NCBI RefSeq assembly: GCF_035046485.1
Contig: NC_085138.1
Location: 340,826,263-340,890,262 of the forward strand
DNA length: 64,000 nucleotides
DNA from: Aedes albopictus
Lineage: Eukaryota; Arthropoda; Insecta; Diptera; Culicidae
Direction: 5' to 3'
The position numbers and the translations under genes are program-made. Of the stretch, positions 1-12,200 are shown piece after piece (position 1 is the first letter of the stretch; every line of letters begins with the position of its first letter). Under the pieces are notes generated by a model. That model was not told the origin of the DNA and did not search any database. It saw nothing but the letters and a program-made list of their open reading frames with translations.

Positions 1-770
1 GAGCAGGAACCTTAAATGGTTCTTAATATGCCCTCAACGCAATTTTCTTAAGCAGTTAACATACTTCAATCCGCTCAAATAAACTGTTTATTTCTTAGAC
101 GAGCAATAAAAACCTGAAGAGAACCCGAGCCCACCATTTTCAAAAACCAACGACGGGTAGGCATTGGGAAAAGCATCCAAGGAAAACAAAGCGGAAACAA
201 TTCGACAGAGTAATAAAACCCAACCGAATTACAGGGAGTAGGAAAGCATTGTTGCCTCCTCCCGGAAACACTTTTTCGACCGTAATTTACACCAGAGCCG
301 GGAAGAGAACGGAATTGACATTTTCAAGTAGAGTATGGTTTTATTATATTAAAGGTCTTGAATTTAACAACATTTGCTGCATTCCTCTTTTACGAAGCTG
401 GGTCTCAGTACGTCCGATTCCAACGTTGTTCCCTTGATAAACGCCATACTCTCGCCGATGTTGTTTGCCCACATTAAATTAAGAACCATGTTGTAGGTTA
501 TTCCTATCCATTACATAGTCACGAATCCCATCGAACCGCACTACATGCTGTCGACTGACGCTAACCGTACGGTTCTGACACTGATGAGCGAGTGGCATCA
601 GCACTGTTCAGTATGTACCTAGTACGAAAGGACGATAGAATTCGGACGCGTCTACCTTGTTGTCCTAGTCGGTTCTTTCGTAATTAGTTTATCGCGGCAT
701 GGAATGGTATCCGCAGCATACCTGCGGCAGTAGACCAAGACCACTCGTGTTGTTGATGTAGGGGAGACTG
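1..770. repeat. dispersed repeat, copy 1 of a pair
   Basis: From about 190 onward this stretch is collinear with 11,590-12,200. Shared blocks include AATTCGACAGAGTAATAAA, TTAAGAACCATGTTGTAG, a GTACGAAAGGAC block followed by GGACGCGTC, and TTTCGTAATTAGTTTATCGC. The copies are diverged and differ in spacing, so this is an old dispersed repeat, not a recent duplication. Both copies lie just left of the 3' end of a minus-strand non-LTR element. The 621-652 segment resembles the sarcin-ricin region of large-subunit rRNA, but I cannot align the rest to rRNA. No coding frame is convincing. From 771 to 1,000 there is only AT-rich sequence with a T run. Confidence 0.6.
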
Positions 771-1144
771 GGTAGATTTTATCCTCGTGGAAGTTTTAAC
801 TCTTCCGTGAGGTGTTTTAAATTATTGAAACAATATGGAAATGTTTTTTTTTTTTCAATATTTCTGTGTGAAACATTAGGATTTTCATTACGAAAATTTC
901 CCATACTGACCAGGAATCTAACTCTTCACCTTTAGCATGGAATTGCTGGAAATCTCCAGTAAAATTTTAAAAATTCCTACAAAAAGCAATACATATATTT
1001 TTTTTATCTAGTTCATTTATTTGGGGCTCAATCGCGTATAACGCTTTACGGAGCCGGTCTCCCGGATGGCCAGGAGCAGCTTGGTAACACAAAGAGGGCA
1101 AAACAGAGAAAACAAAAAAATCTGGAGAAGAAAACACAAGCGAA

Positions 1145-1458
1145 TTAAACTTTTATACCAGCAGAGCGAAGAAAGTCGAAAATACATCCCATGTATGTGA
1201 CATCGCGGGTCCCCAACACATCTCTCATAACAACAAAGGGTTGTCTACCTCGGGCCTCAAGGGTATTCAATAGTAGCGCTCTGGAGGCGTCATTATCCGG
1301 GCATTGCCAAACTACGTGGTCGATGTCATCATAACCGGAACCGCACTTAGTACAAACATTTCTCAACGCGAGGTTAATCCTGTGTAGAAGGTTAACTCTC
1401 ATTAGAAGAAGAGCGGTTTCGCATGTTGCGAGCCACTCTCCAAAGCGTTGTCATTGAA
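1145..1458 (-). pseudogene. ORF2 C-terminal Cys/His domain
   Basis: Reads FGEWLATCETALLLMRVN, then CTKCGSGYDDIDHVVWQC, a Cys-x2-Cys...His-x4-Cys zinc-binding end found after the RT domain in Jockey/I-group elements. It closes with SAGIKV and a stop at 1,145. It lies immediately after the endonuclease linker, so roughly the whole RT (normally several hundred residues) has been removed by one deletion. Confidence 0.75.
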
Positions 1459-1464
1459 GTTTCT

Positions 1465-2330
1465 TATGAGAGACCCTCAATGAAGTGTCGCCAATAACTA
1501 CGCTTCTTCGCTTTCAGCAGGTTTCTCAGCTGTCTTTCGAGCTTTGCGTACTCTTGATTCGATTCCAAAAGATACCGCTTCTGCATACTTTTGCTAATCG
1601 ATATTCCTTGTGAGGTCAAAAGGAACCTGAATTGGATGGTCTGACTTTTCACTATTATGCTTTATGGTGGTTATTATGGGTAAGTGATCACTACCATGAG
1701 GATCCTCGATTACCTTCCACAAACAATCGAATGATAGTGAACTTGACCCCAGTAATAGGTTGAGACAACTTTCATTGCCCTCAGATGCAACACGTGTCAC
1801 TTCACCTGTATTTAAAATGTTCAAATTGAAATCGTCGCACAAATCATAGAAAATGGCCGCTCTATTATCGTCATATGGTTCGCCCCACCCTGTACCATGT
1901 GCGTTAATATCACCCAAAATTAAAACTGGATGTGATAGTGCAGAAACCGCATTCCAAAGATGACGGCGGTTAATTGAAATTCTTGGAGGAATGTAAACGG
2001 AAGCTACGTTTATTTGGCAAGCGACGATTTCTACGCCAGGATGAGTCGCGATTGGAATTCTATAAAATGAGTCTTTTTGATCCCCAAAAGAACTCCCCCA
2101 TAATGGTCATCTCTATCCTGGCGTATAATGTTAGAAGCGTGGAAGTTGAGTTCATTTTCAGAAGAAAGCCATGTTTCACAAAGGGCAAATATATCACAAT
2201 CAGAGTTGTGAATCAAAAACTTAAACAGGTCTAATTTAGGTTTTAGACTACGACAGTTCCACTGTAGCACAGTGATCATATCTTGTACCTCACTTGATGA
2301 ATTATCCATCGAAAGATATGATCGCAGCAA
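1465..2330 (-). pseudogene. ORF2 N-terminal part: AP-like endonuclease and linker
   Basis: The frame opens near 2,306-2,330 and overlaps the end of ORF1 by about 29 bases. Endonuclease landmarks in order: LQWNCRS (catalytic Asn), FALCETWL (catalytic Glu), then after a one-base frameshift near 2,050 VEIVACQINVASVYIPP, LGDINAHGTGWG (Asp/Asn pair) and GSDHLPI (catalytic His). A second break near 1,594-1,650 leads into a Lys/Arg-rich linker ending YWRHFIEGLS. In this family the endonuclease nicks the target for target-primed reverse transcription. Sequence stops exactly where the RT domain should begin. Confidence 0.85.
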
Positions 2331-3540
2331 GGAGGGGCCGTGATTGTGTCAGATTCCGAAGATATTCTTCTACTGTAGGTATAAACATATCAATAATGCC
2401 TCTAAATGTTTCTGGAAGGCTGAGGGCATTATATAAGCGATCCACGAGAACCCTAAAAGTAAACAGTCCTCGCTTGGGTCTAGGAGGCTTGCTTGAACTG
2501 CGAGGAACTTTGGTAGCTTTTTTCTTGCTACCTTGTCGAATATTTCTCTTTGATGTGTATTTAACAGGCGGAGACGGGGGTGACAGGTTCTTGCTACAAC
2601 ATGGATCTGAAGCTAGAGTAACCTGATTCTTCCGCGTTTTTAAGTTTACCCCGTCTCCTTTGACTTTAGGCAAACTTTTGAGGGAAGACTTCAAAAAGAC
2701 CTTTCGGTGCAATCCCGGGGAAGATGATGACTTCGTTTTTCCAGGTGCGTGTACCTCCGAAAGAGATTCACCCTCATCAGTTTCGCCATCGTCCTGATCT
2801 TCGGAAGACAACTCCTGATAGGGATTTTCAGCTGGGACAGCTGATTCAGACACGGAATCTGGTGTTTTAAAAGATTTCACCATCTCCGCATAGGTCTGCT
2901 TGGAGCGCCTTACAATAGAGCGACTCTCATTTCGAATGCGTCTTTTGTAAGCCGGGCAAACTTGCAAGTCGTGTGGATCTCCGCCACAGTAGCTACATTT
3001 TTCCGCTTCCTGTGTGCAAGAGTCCTCCAAATGAGCTTGGTTGCATTTGCCACAACGGGGTTTGTTGTCGCAAAAGCTATCACTGTGACCAAACTGCTTG
3101 CATTTGGTACAATTAAAAACTTTCGGCCTAAAAAAATGCACTGGGTAAAAACCACCATCGATTACAACAAATTCCGGGAGGACGGAACCTGGAAAAGTCA
3201 CTCGAAAAAACGCTGAAGGCAAGTACACCTTTTTATGTCCTTCCATGGCAGCCTTAGATAAGCGTTTACAGTCTAGGATAATGTCAGCATTTCATCGAGG
3301 ATCTTCCCCTCCACCTCCACTTCTCGTGCTGGCACATAGACCGCATATTCAACAGTAAACGCTTCGTGTTGAGCAATTTCATTTGCTGCTTTGTAGCTAG
3401 GTGCGGTAACACGCAGCTTGGATGCTTTTACTTGGTGAATAACGGTCCCAGAATACTTACGCGTCAGCTCTCGAGAAATCGAAAGCATATTCAATGGTTT
3501 GCATTTGCGCCGGAAATAGACAACCCAAGGCCCAGGCGAA
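2302..3540 (-). pseudogene. ORF1 (gag-like nucleic-acid-binding protein), frameshifted
   Basis: The upstream part (about 3,273-3,540) encodes the RRM-like region typical of Jockey gags (PWVVYFRRKCKPLNMLSISR). A one-base shift near 3,285 moves the frame to the 314-residue downstream part ending at 2,302. In that part three zinc knuckles are visible: residues 46-59 (C-x2-C-x4-H-x4-C), 65-77 (one residue shorter before His) and 84-97. After them come TYAEMVKS and a basic, low-complexity Ser/Pro/Lys tail. In the family this protein coats the element RNA and returns it to chromatin. The frame ends just inside the start of ORF2, as is usual for Jockey elements. Confidence 0.85.
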
Positions 3541-4052
3541 GATGACTGATAAAACCGCGTTCGAACAATGATATCATTGGGAGGCGTTTCACCTCCAATC
3601 GAAATCGAAATTTATGGAAAATAACTCAAAAGTGCAAAAGAGGAAGACAAAAACCTTAAAGTAATTACAGTGCACTTTCTTCCTTAGGACGACAACTGAT
3701 AGGTTTGTAAACCAAACAATGTTAATAATATATAGAAAAAAAATAAAGCAAAAAAAAACTTGTACTAATAATATACGAATTCAATTCTAATGTTTATTTT
3801 AGCGCACCCTGTAGGATGCAAAAAAAAACGGTATTGAGAAAAAAAGAAAAAATAACTAATAAAAAAACAAAAAAATAAATGTTCTGTCATTTACAGTTTG
3901 TACACCCTTACCCGTATACAGTAGTTTGGGAACCACTGTTCTGGATGTCAAAAAAACACGTGGTCGAATGTGGACTGGGGATACAATAGACAAAAGCGAT
4001 CAAAACAAATTGGGCGGACAAAAGTGTGTATCGAAAGAATGATAGGGGATTA

Positions 4053-4521
4053 GGGGCATAATGGACACCCTAAGCAAATGAGTATGTTAGGCCTGTATAA
4101 CAGACAAAAACTTAACATATTATCAGTTGGCTTACAACTTTAACTTGTTTCCTACGTGTTTCAATCATTTGCAGCAGGTAGAATGGCATTATTGTGAAGA
4201 AATAGTGAATTGTAAACCGTGTGTTTTTTGGGATTGGCAGGAAAGGTACGGGGCGAAATGGACACCCATCAGGGCATAATGGACATCCCTGTATATTTTA
4301 TGCTGTATCTTTGATAATATCGACCAGTTAAGTAATTTGCCTACAGAGATTCATACCACAGATATAATACTCCATCTTAGACGATTTTACATATCATCAA
4401 AGTTAATTAAATAAATTTTAGGCTAAATTAATCGGATTGATTTTTTCCAAACTCTCTAAAACGCCTAACAGTATGCAACGCGCGTACATCTATTCATAAT
4501 TGCCAGTGTTCATTTCGCCCC
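4053..4521. mobile_element. probable TIR element (GGGGC ends)
   Basis: The left end reads GGGGCATAATGGACACC after a TA. The right end, reverse-complemented, reads GGGGCGAAATGAACACT. A further copy of the end motif (GGGGCGAAATGGACACCC) lies inside at about 4,252. No coding capacity. The right flank does not show a clean TA, so the duplication is unproven. Confidence 0.4.
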
Positions 4522-7500
4522 GAATCGACTACAACATTGAAATTGCTATTTTCAATAAGTTTTGATCAAAAATATAATACTCCATCAATTGCTAAATCTG
4601 CGTATACATGTAGTTAAGCTAACAATTCACTGGTTTTTATGGTGAACACACTCAAACACTCGTAATACCTTATTTGCCGCTGCTTCGAAATTATAGGAAA
4701 TCCAGAACGGACCGAAGAACTGCCAGAGTCAAGTTCCAGTCAAAGATTGTCTGTATTTCGGTAGTCATATTATTTATATAGGTTACTACAGTTTGTTCTT
4801 AACTTATTCTATTCATAAGTGTGAACGAGACGCCTGGAGTCATTATCGGAAAAGGTTTTTGGACTTGTGCAATTTGATGCCGCTTCGCTCGAGCGCTGTT
4901 TGGTACGACTCTACGACCACACACAGGGTGGTAAAGAGGAAAGGCAAATAACACTCAGGATATAATTAAAGTCGGGTATAAAGATAGTATGGTCGTGTGC
5001 GTGGCCGACGGCTGGTGAATTTTCCCGTTTTTCGATGAACTTTCTGAGTTTCTTATTCTTCTTCTGTTCTTTCGGTTCACGATTGGAATTTATTATGGAA
5101 ACTTTTTGCACCATAAAACAGAAAATTTCTTCAAATGTGCAAATAAAGCAGGAAATCGTAAGGCAATCACTAGCACGCATCCCTCTGATGCGATCTGGTT
5201 GCAAACATCGATGATTTTTGTTACTTTTCTGTGATGTTTCAAGATTTTAAGAAACCTCACCATCAGCTGATTGGGTTTGCCATAACAAATTTCGGCTCAT
5301 CTTCGGCTCTCTTCGGATAAACTTTTTTCGTTGCTAACGAAAAATTTCTCACGCATACCTGAGCGTTCGTGTACATTTTCCCCCCCTGAATAACACTGAT
5401 CGATGCGGGGCCACAAATGGTTGCAATTGAATGCTGTTCTATATTGCGACATTTGCACCCATTTAGACTCGGCCGAAATTCATTATCATCACAGTCGAAT
5501 TTCGCACACGACTTCGCAGCGGCTGGCATGCACAAGTTCGGTTGAGTTCAAGACAGGGGCGTCGGTTGCACAACAGGTAAACAAAATAAGTTTGATTAGT
5601 GTGAAATTTCGCTGGGAAATGATGATTCAGTGGATTCTCAAATTATCACAGTAGTCTAAACATTAATGAGAAACCCAATATTTTGGTAACATTGCATTTT
5701 TGAGGCAGATGGCCTTTACTACTGTTTGGTTACATTAGGTGTGAGTTGATATGGATTAACAGTGGTTTTTAAACAAAATGCCATTACACCTCTTTGCTGA
5801 AGCGAATCGAGAAGGATGTAGCAAACGGATTGTCGTGATCAAACACGCAACCCCATCACCAGTGGGTAGCGATGCGCAAGCTGCTTGGCATGGATATTAG
5901 TTGCCATTCGGGTTCGTCGCAGTTTGGATCGCAAGCGAATGAATGAATGGCGAATGGTGGAGAATGCTGGTGAGCGATCGAATCGGCTATTATCATAACT
6001 AGAAGAGAATTTCTGCATGTAATGCATACATTTTTAGTGTATTGTTGTTGAAATGCTAGATTAGCAAAGAAAATAATTCGAAAACATAAAAAAATCGTAT
6101 GCACACTATCAATCGTATCACTCACGAATCGCATCACCGCTCGATCGCTTGCGATGCGAATGTGGACGAATGAGTAATTTCCAAGTGTGGCTTCCCACCG
6201 TTTGCCGAAGTTTACTGTTGTCGCTGACAAGCAAACACACAAACTAAAGCGACAACCGTTCGCTGCTGACTGTCTTCGAATGTGGAAGAAGATGAAAAGT
6301 GTAAATCAGGAACCCTGATTCAATTCACAAAAAAAAATCTACGATTGAACTTCTATAGCAATTATTCAAGAACTTCATGATGCACCAGATAAAACTGCTA
6401 AAAACATGAAGAAAATCTGGAGTTACTTCGGGATGAAGCTCGTTGGAGGAAGCTCTGGTGGATCTCCATATTTTTGAAAAACAGATTTCTTGATATATCC
6501 TTGAACCCCTTGAAGTGTCCTATTAAAATTCCAGCACAAATGTGTGATTCAATCTCATGTATAAAAACACGGACACGTTTAATACTTCCAGTGAGCTACT
6601 CGCTCTTTGAAGGAAGTACGACACTAGTCAGCAAATGATTATGCAACGTCCAGTGGCACAGCCGAAAGTATTTACTAAAAGCTTTGTGAAACTAGCCAAA
6701 CGATCACGAAGCTACATTTTTTTTTTCAAATTTACTTTTTTAAACTGAATGAATCTTACAGAGGTTCTTGAGAAGTACTATATGGAATTGTAAGAAAATT
6801 CTCAGAGAAGCCATTAGAAATATTCTTGAAAAAAAAGTGATTTTATCAGAGGAGCTCAGGGACAATATAAAACAAACTCCTTGGAAATTCAATGCAGAAT
6901 TGGGATTTTTACCGATATTAGGACAACGGCATATTCTGAACTGGCACGGTAAACTGGGCCGAAGTAGAAGAAGTATCATTACAATGCCATGTGTCTCGCC
7001 ATCTCAGTAAACATGTACTGCCATGAAGAAACGAAAACACATAAACAAAGAGGATACATTGTTCTTCCTTATTGAACAATTACGCTGAAATTCATTGCAT
7101 CGTTATCGCAATTAAGATGTGACTCCACTAACAAAACATTATAACTACCATTTATGTATCACATCCTATTCAAAGCAGCTTTCAGGTGAGCAATCGACTC
7201 TCCTTCCTCTGGAAACAATATACAATTATCACAGAGGCTTCGACTCGCTCTTACCGCACCATATCCTCACGACGTCCTTGGAATCCCTAGAAAATGCCCA
7301 TTTGTGGACAAGAACTTAATAGCTTGAAGTGATAATTATAGCAAAACAAACTGACCTCGAATAATTATGCAACCATTATTATTGCTCGGTATTCTATGGT
7401 TCCACCCACATTCCATACTGTGATGGTATGATAGGGCACGATGAGCTATAATGGACTATAATTGTAACCAATAGCACAAGACAGCTCAAGTTTTGAGCTG

Positions 7501-8820
7501 CGACCGATTAACAAAAATGATCAGTTTAGGTGACAAAACATAACAAGGACCAGGCAAGTCCATTGTAAAACAAATCGTAAGCGTAGAATGACAAATGCAC
7601 CTATAACCCTACCCCGTATTAACTATGCATTGGCATTCAAAGCATCGGAATAGGTGGTTGAAACGTGCTTCTTCAGCTTGGCACGCAAATGCTCGGCGGT
7701 CTAATGCAAGTAAGAAGGTAGCTACCACAGTGAATGGAACTTGAATGCCCCGAAAGGATCATTTGCGGTTAGAAGTGCAGTTGTTGCAGCTCCGAGCTGC
7801 TTCCGTAAATTATGGTGTTTCGCGTGAAAATGGGTATACTTATTTCCTACTTGTTAACGTGAATGCTACAAATTACTGAATCCTTTACTCAAGTGCGTGA
7901 TAAATGGAGATTTTCACAGGAAAAACTCATTCAACGTGCGTTTGAGCGCTAAATTATACTTGCATTTTCAGCTTAGCACAGACAAATGAACCTACATTTT
8001 ATACGCACATGTCTTCATCGTTTTGTTGAAATTCGGGTTGGTTTCCCAATAAAACGTCTAAGAAACCTTAACCTACCAACAATTTTCGTAAGGTGTGGAT
8101 TCCAGGAATTTGTATTATGTGGATACGAACTTCCTTTTGAATAGGCAACGACGGCTGCGAACGAAACCCATCAATCCCTCCGACTTCGCATTTTAATACG
8201 CTTCATAATCCGTACTTTGACACTTTGTCCCATAGTACTTCTCCCGGTGTCAAGCCGTAAAGTTCGCCGAAATCCTATTTCGTAAAAAAAACTCAATAAA
8301 TTCGCGCTGGGAAATGCTCAGCGGGCCGCTGCTCAGAGTGAAGAAAAATTCAATTTCAAGGGTTAAACGAATGACGTAAATCTTGGATGTGTGTAACGTA
8401 CTCCGTCGTCGGATGGTTCAGTCGTAAAGTTCAACCTCCCGTTCTTCCAAGAATCGTGAAGAAGTATGGGGATTATACTCCTCCCCTCCATATGTGAATG
8501 GATAGGTGCCGAAAGATGGCGCGCGGTGACGAGTGTCGTAAATTGATTGAGATGTATGGCAATGGAAGCCATAAATATTTACGGTAAATGGGCGGATGCT
8601 GGAATTTTCCGGCTGTTGAATAGCGATGAAATTCATGAACGAACTTGGAAATGCCACTCGACTCTCCATTGAATCGAAATTGATGCACATAGCTTTCAAT
8701 CATATTCAGTCATACTGTTATGATTTCATTGCATCTCTAAGACAAAAGTGAAGAAATTTTTTTATTTTTTTTCCAGCAGATTCGCTCCAAAGATTACACT
8801 AAAATCTTTCCAAGAATTTC
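4522..8820. other. anonymous AT-rich DNA, no supported gene
   Basis: Several open frames of 60-130 codons exist here (for example minus 5,263-5,535 and minus 5,856-6,242), but none carries a recognisable domain or extends across its stops. The flanking stretch 3,641-4,052 is likewise without a gene. Unique-looking sequence, possibly intergenic or intronic. Confidence 0.5.
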
Positions 8821-11398
8821 TGCAGAATCTCTCCGAGGATTTAAGCTAAATCTCTCCGAGGATTCCAGCGGAATCTCTTCGAGGATTCCAGCGGAATCTA
8901 TCCGAGGATTCCAGCGGAATCTCTCCGAGGATTCCAGCGGAATCTCTCCGAGGATTCCAGCGGAATCTCTCCGAGGATTCCAGCGGAATCTCTCCGAGGA
9001 TTCCAGCGGAATCTCTCCGAGGATTCCAGCGGAATCTCTCCGAGGATTCCAGCGGAATCTCTCCGAGGATTCCAGCGGAATCTCTTCGAGGATTCCAGCG
9101 GAATCTCTCCGAGGATTCCAGCGGAATCTCTCCGAGGATTCCAGCGGAATCTCTCCGAGGATTCCAGCGGAATCTCTCCGAGGATTCCAGCGGAATCTCT
9201 CCGAGGATTCCAGCGGAATCTCTCCGAGGATTCCAGCGGAATCTCTCCGAGGATTCCAGCGGAATCTCTCCGAGGATTCCAGCGGAATCTCTCCGAGGAT
9301 TCCAGCGGAATCTCTCCGAGGATTCCAGCGGAATCTCTCCGAGGATTCCAGCGGAATCTCTCCGAGGATTCCAGCGGAATCTCTCCGAGGATTCCAGCGG
9401 AATCACTCCGAGGATTCCAGCGGAATCTCTCCGAGGATTCCAGCGGAATCTCTCCGAGGATTCCAGCGGAATCTCTCCGAGGATTCCAGCGGAATCTCTC
9501 CGAGGATTCCAGCGGAATCTCTCCGAGGATTCCAGCGGAATCTCTCCGAGGATTCCAGCGGAATCTCTCCGAGGATTCCAGCGGAATCTCTCCGAGGATT
9601 CCAGCGGAATCTCTCCGAGGATTCCAGCGGAATCTCTCCGAGGATTCCAGCGGAATCTCTCCGAGGATTCCAGCGGAATCTCTCCGAGGATTCCAGCGGA
9701 ATCTCTCCGAGGATTCCAGCGGAATCTATCCGAGGATTCCAGCGGAATCTCTCCGAGGATTCCAGCGGAATCTATCCGAGGATTCCAGCGGAATCTCTCC
9801 GAGGATTCCAGCGGAATCTCTCCGAGGATTCCAGCGGAATCTCTCCGAGGATTCCAGCGGAATCTCTCCGAGGATTCCAGCGGAATCTCTCCGAGGATTC
9901 CAGCGGAATCTCTCCGAGGATTCCAGCGGAATCTCTCCGAGGATTCCAGCGGAATCTCTCCGAGGATTCCAGCGGAATCTCTCCGAGGATTCCAGCGGAA
10001 TCTCTCCGAGGATTCCAGCGGAATCTCTCCGAGGATTCCAGCGGAATCTCTCCGAGGATTCCAGCGGAATCTCTCCGAGGATTCCAGCGGAATCTCTCCG
10101 AGGATTCCAGCGGAATCTCGCCGAGGATTCCAGCGGAATCTCGCCGAGGATTCCAGCGGAATCTCGCCGAGGATTCCAGCGGAATCTCGCCGAGGATTCC
10201 AGCGGAATCTCGCCGAGGATTCCAGCGGAATCTCGCCGAGGATTCCAGCGGAATCTCGCCGAGGATTCCAGCGGAATCTCGCCGAGGATTCCAGCGGAAT
10301 CTCGCCGAGGATTCCAGCGGAATCTCGCCGAGGATTCCAGCGGAATCTCGCCGAGGATTCCAGCGGAATCTCGCCGAGGATTCCAGCGGAATCTCGCCGA
10401 GGATTCCAGCGGAATCTCGCCGAGGATTCCAGCGGAATCTCTCCGAGGATTCCAGCGGAATCTCGCCGAGGATTCCAGCGGAATCTCTCCGAGGATTCCA
10501 GCGGAATCTCGCCGAGGATTCCAGCGGAATCTCGCCGAGGATTCCAGCGGAATCTCTCCGAGGATTCCAGCGGAATCTCTCCGAGGATTCCAGCGGAATC
10601 TCTCCGAGGATTCCAGCGGAATCTCTCCGAGGATTCCAGCGGAATCTCTCCGAGGATTCCAGCGGAATCTCTCCGAGGATTCCAGCGGAATCTCTCCGAG
10701 GATTCCAGCGGAATCTCTCCGAGGATTCCAGCGGAATCTCTCCGAGGATTCCAGCGGAATCTCTCCGAGGATTCCAGCGGAATCTCTCCGAGGATTCCAG
10801 CGGAATCTCTCCGAGGATTCCAGCGGAATCTCTCCGAGGATTCCAGCGGAATCTCTCCGAGGATTCCAGCGGAATCTCTCCGAGGATTCCAGCGGAATCT
10901 CTCCGAGGATTCCAGCGGAATCTCTCCGAGGATTCCAGCGGAATCTCTCCGAGGATTCCAGCGGAATCTCTCCGAGGATTCCAGCGGAATCTCTCCGAGG
11001 ATTCCAGCGGAATCTCTCCGAGGATTCCAGCGGAATCTCTCCGAGGATTCCAGTGGAATCTCTCCGAGGATTCCAGCGGAATCTCTCCGAGGATTCCAGC
11101 GGAATCTCGCCGAGGATTCCAGCGGAATCTCTCCGAGGATTCCAGCGGAATCTCTCCGAGGATTCCAGCGGAATCTCTCCGAGGATTCCAGCGGAATCTC
11201 TCCGAGGATCCCAGGGGAATATCTCCGAGGATTCCAGCGGAAACTCTCCGAGGATTCCAGCAGTATCTGTTCGAGGATTTCAGCAGAATCTCTCCGAAGA
11301 TTCCAGCGGAATCTCTCCGAGGGTTCCAGCGGAATCTCTCCGAGGATTCCAGCGAAAACACTCTGTGGGTTCCAGCGGAATCTCTCACCGAATCGCAG
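8821..11398. repeat. 23-bp satellite/minisatellite, about 110 units
   Basis: The unit is GAGGATTCCAGCGGAATCTC followed by TCC (23 bp), repeated without gaps. The core is almost identical from unit to unit; the edges (8,821-8,870 and 11,210-11,398) are degenerate, the pattern expected when unequal exchange homogenises the middle. The unit contains a perfect inverted repeat, GATTCC-AGC-GGAATC. Because 23 is not a multiple of 3 and no phase has a stop on either strand, all six frames stay open. The minus strand shows frames at 9,772-11,427 (551 codons) and 8,846-9,406 with a 23-residue period. I read these as by-products, not genes. Variants cluster: a T-to-G change fills 14 consecutive units at 10,118-10,430. 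Confidence 0.97.
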
Positions 11399-11589
11399 TA
11401 GAATCTTTCACCACATATTGATTTCATAACTAAATTGAAGGAAGGAGTTAACAGTTGAAAGTTAAAGTAAAGTATACAAGTTTTCTGGAACAGTTACCAA
11501 TTCTTACACTTCTCTAACCAAGTGATGAGCTATAAAAAACCCAAAGACAAATTCAGCCCACAATGCTGCAAAACCCCCCTTTGCATACT

Positions 11590-12200
11590 AGGCATTGTCA
11601 ATTGCAGGCAAAGCAAACATAGCGGAAACAATTCGACAGAGTAATAAACCGACCCGAATTACAAGGAGCGATTCATTCACGTCTCCCCGTCCGGAAACCA
11701 TTTTTCGACCGTCATTTGCACCAGAACCCAGTTGAGAAGGCGACTGACATTCTTGAACATGCGTGTGCCTTATTGAATTGAGAATCTTTAATTTAACAAT
11801 ATTTGCTGCATTCCAGTCGTATGGAGTTGACACTCTGTAAAGTACATCCCTTGGGTTGTACAACCAATGTCGTCGTTCTTCCCTGGATGTAGCCCATACC
11901 GTTGCCGATACTGTTTACCCGTATCAAATTAAGAACCATGTTGTAGATAGGTACCAGTTACGTCGAACCGCAATATGCCATCGTCGACGGTGGACTATCC
12001 GTCGTATTCGTACAAATACTGCCATTGCTGGCAGCATGTGGCAACAGAGTTGGGTACGAAAGGACGACAGAACTCGGACGCGTCAGCGGTGTTGTCGTTG
12101 TAGTCTTTCGTAATTAGTTTATCGCCGCGACAGAAAGTGACGGTAGGAACCAAATATGTTCTACAGCAGACCGTATAACCACATTTTACTGCCACCGTGA
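11590..12200. repeat. dispersed repeat, copy 2 of a pair
   Basis: Partner of 190-720: same block order (AATTCGACAGAGTAATAAA, CCGGAAAC, TTTTTCGACCGT, AATTAAGAACCATGTTGTAG, TACGAAAGGACGACAGAA, TTTCGTAATTAGTTTATCGC). The block at 12,053-12,102 carries GTACGAAAGGAC, GGACGCGTCA and GGTGTT in the order and approximate spacing of the end of bacterial/organellar-style LSU rRNA domain VI. Outside it no rRNA alignment is apparent. It lies just left of the LOA-type element. Confidence 0.6.

Larger units (their letters stand above)
1000..3640 (-). mobile_element. Jockey-type non-LTR retrotransposon, internally deleted
   Basis: Read on the minus strand, the element runs from a 5' end near 3,600-3,640 to a 3' end near 1,000, where AAATAAATGAACTAG precedes an A-rich stretch. 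Order: gag-like ORF1 with three zinc knuckles, a short ORF1/ORF2 overlap, an AP-type endonuclease, then directly the Cys/His-rich C-terminal end of ORF2. The whole reverse-transcriptase region expected between endonuclease and C-terminus is missing, with the junction near 1,456-1,468. At least two further single-base frameshifts (near 3,285 and 2,050) show that it is dead. The clade call rests on the three-knuckle gag, the TYAEMVK segment and the endonuclease style. It is from family knowledge, not a search. Confidence 0.85.

Noticed and set aside
1..770. Functional 28S rRNA gene end
   Set aside because: Only the sarcin-ricin-like block resembles rRNA; neighbouring conserved rRNA blocks are absent or wrongly spaced.
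5263..5535. Cys-containing 90-codon minus-strand frame
   Set aside because: Cys spacing fits no motif I know, and an overlapping plus-strand frame exists.
5856..6242. 128-codon minus-strand frame
   Set aside because: No recognisable domain and competing overlapping frame 5,839-6,027; not distinguishable from chance.
9772..11427. 551-codon minus-strand frame (and 8,846-9,406) as a repeat-protein gene
   Set aside because: All six frames of the 23-bp unit are stop-free, so long frames are automatic. No promoter, start context or non-repeat domain is visible.
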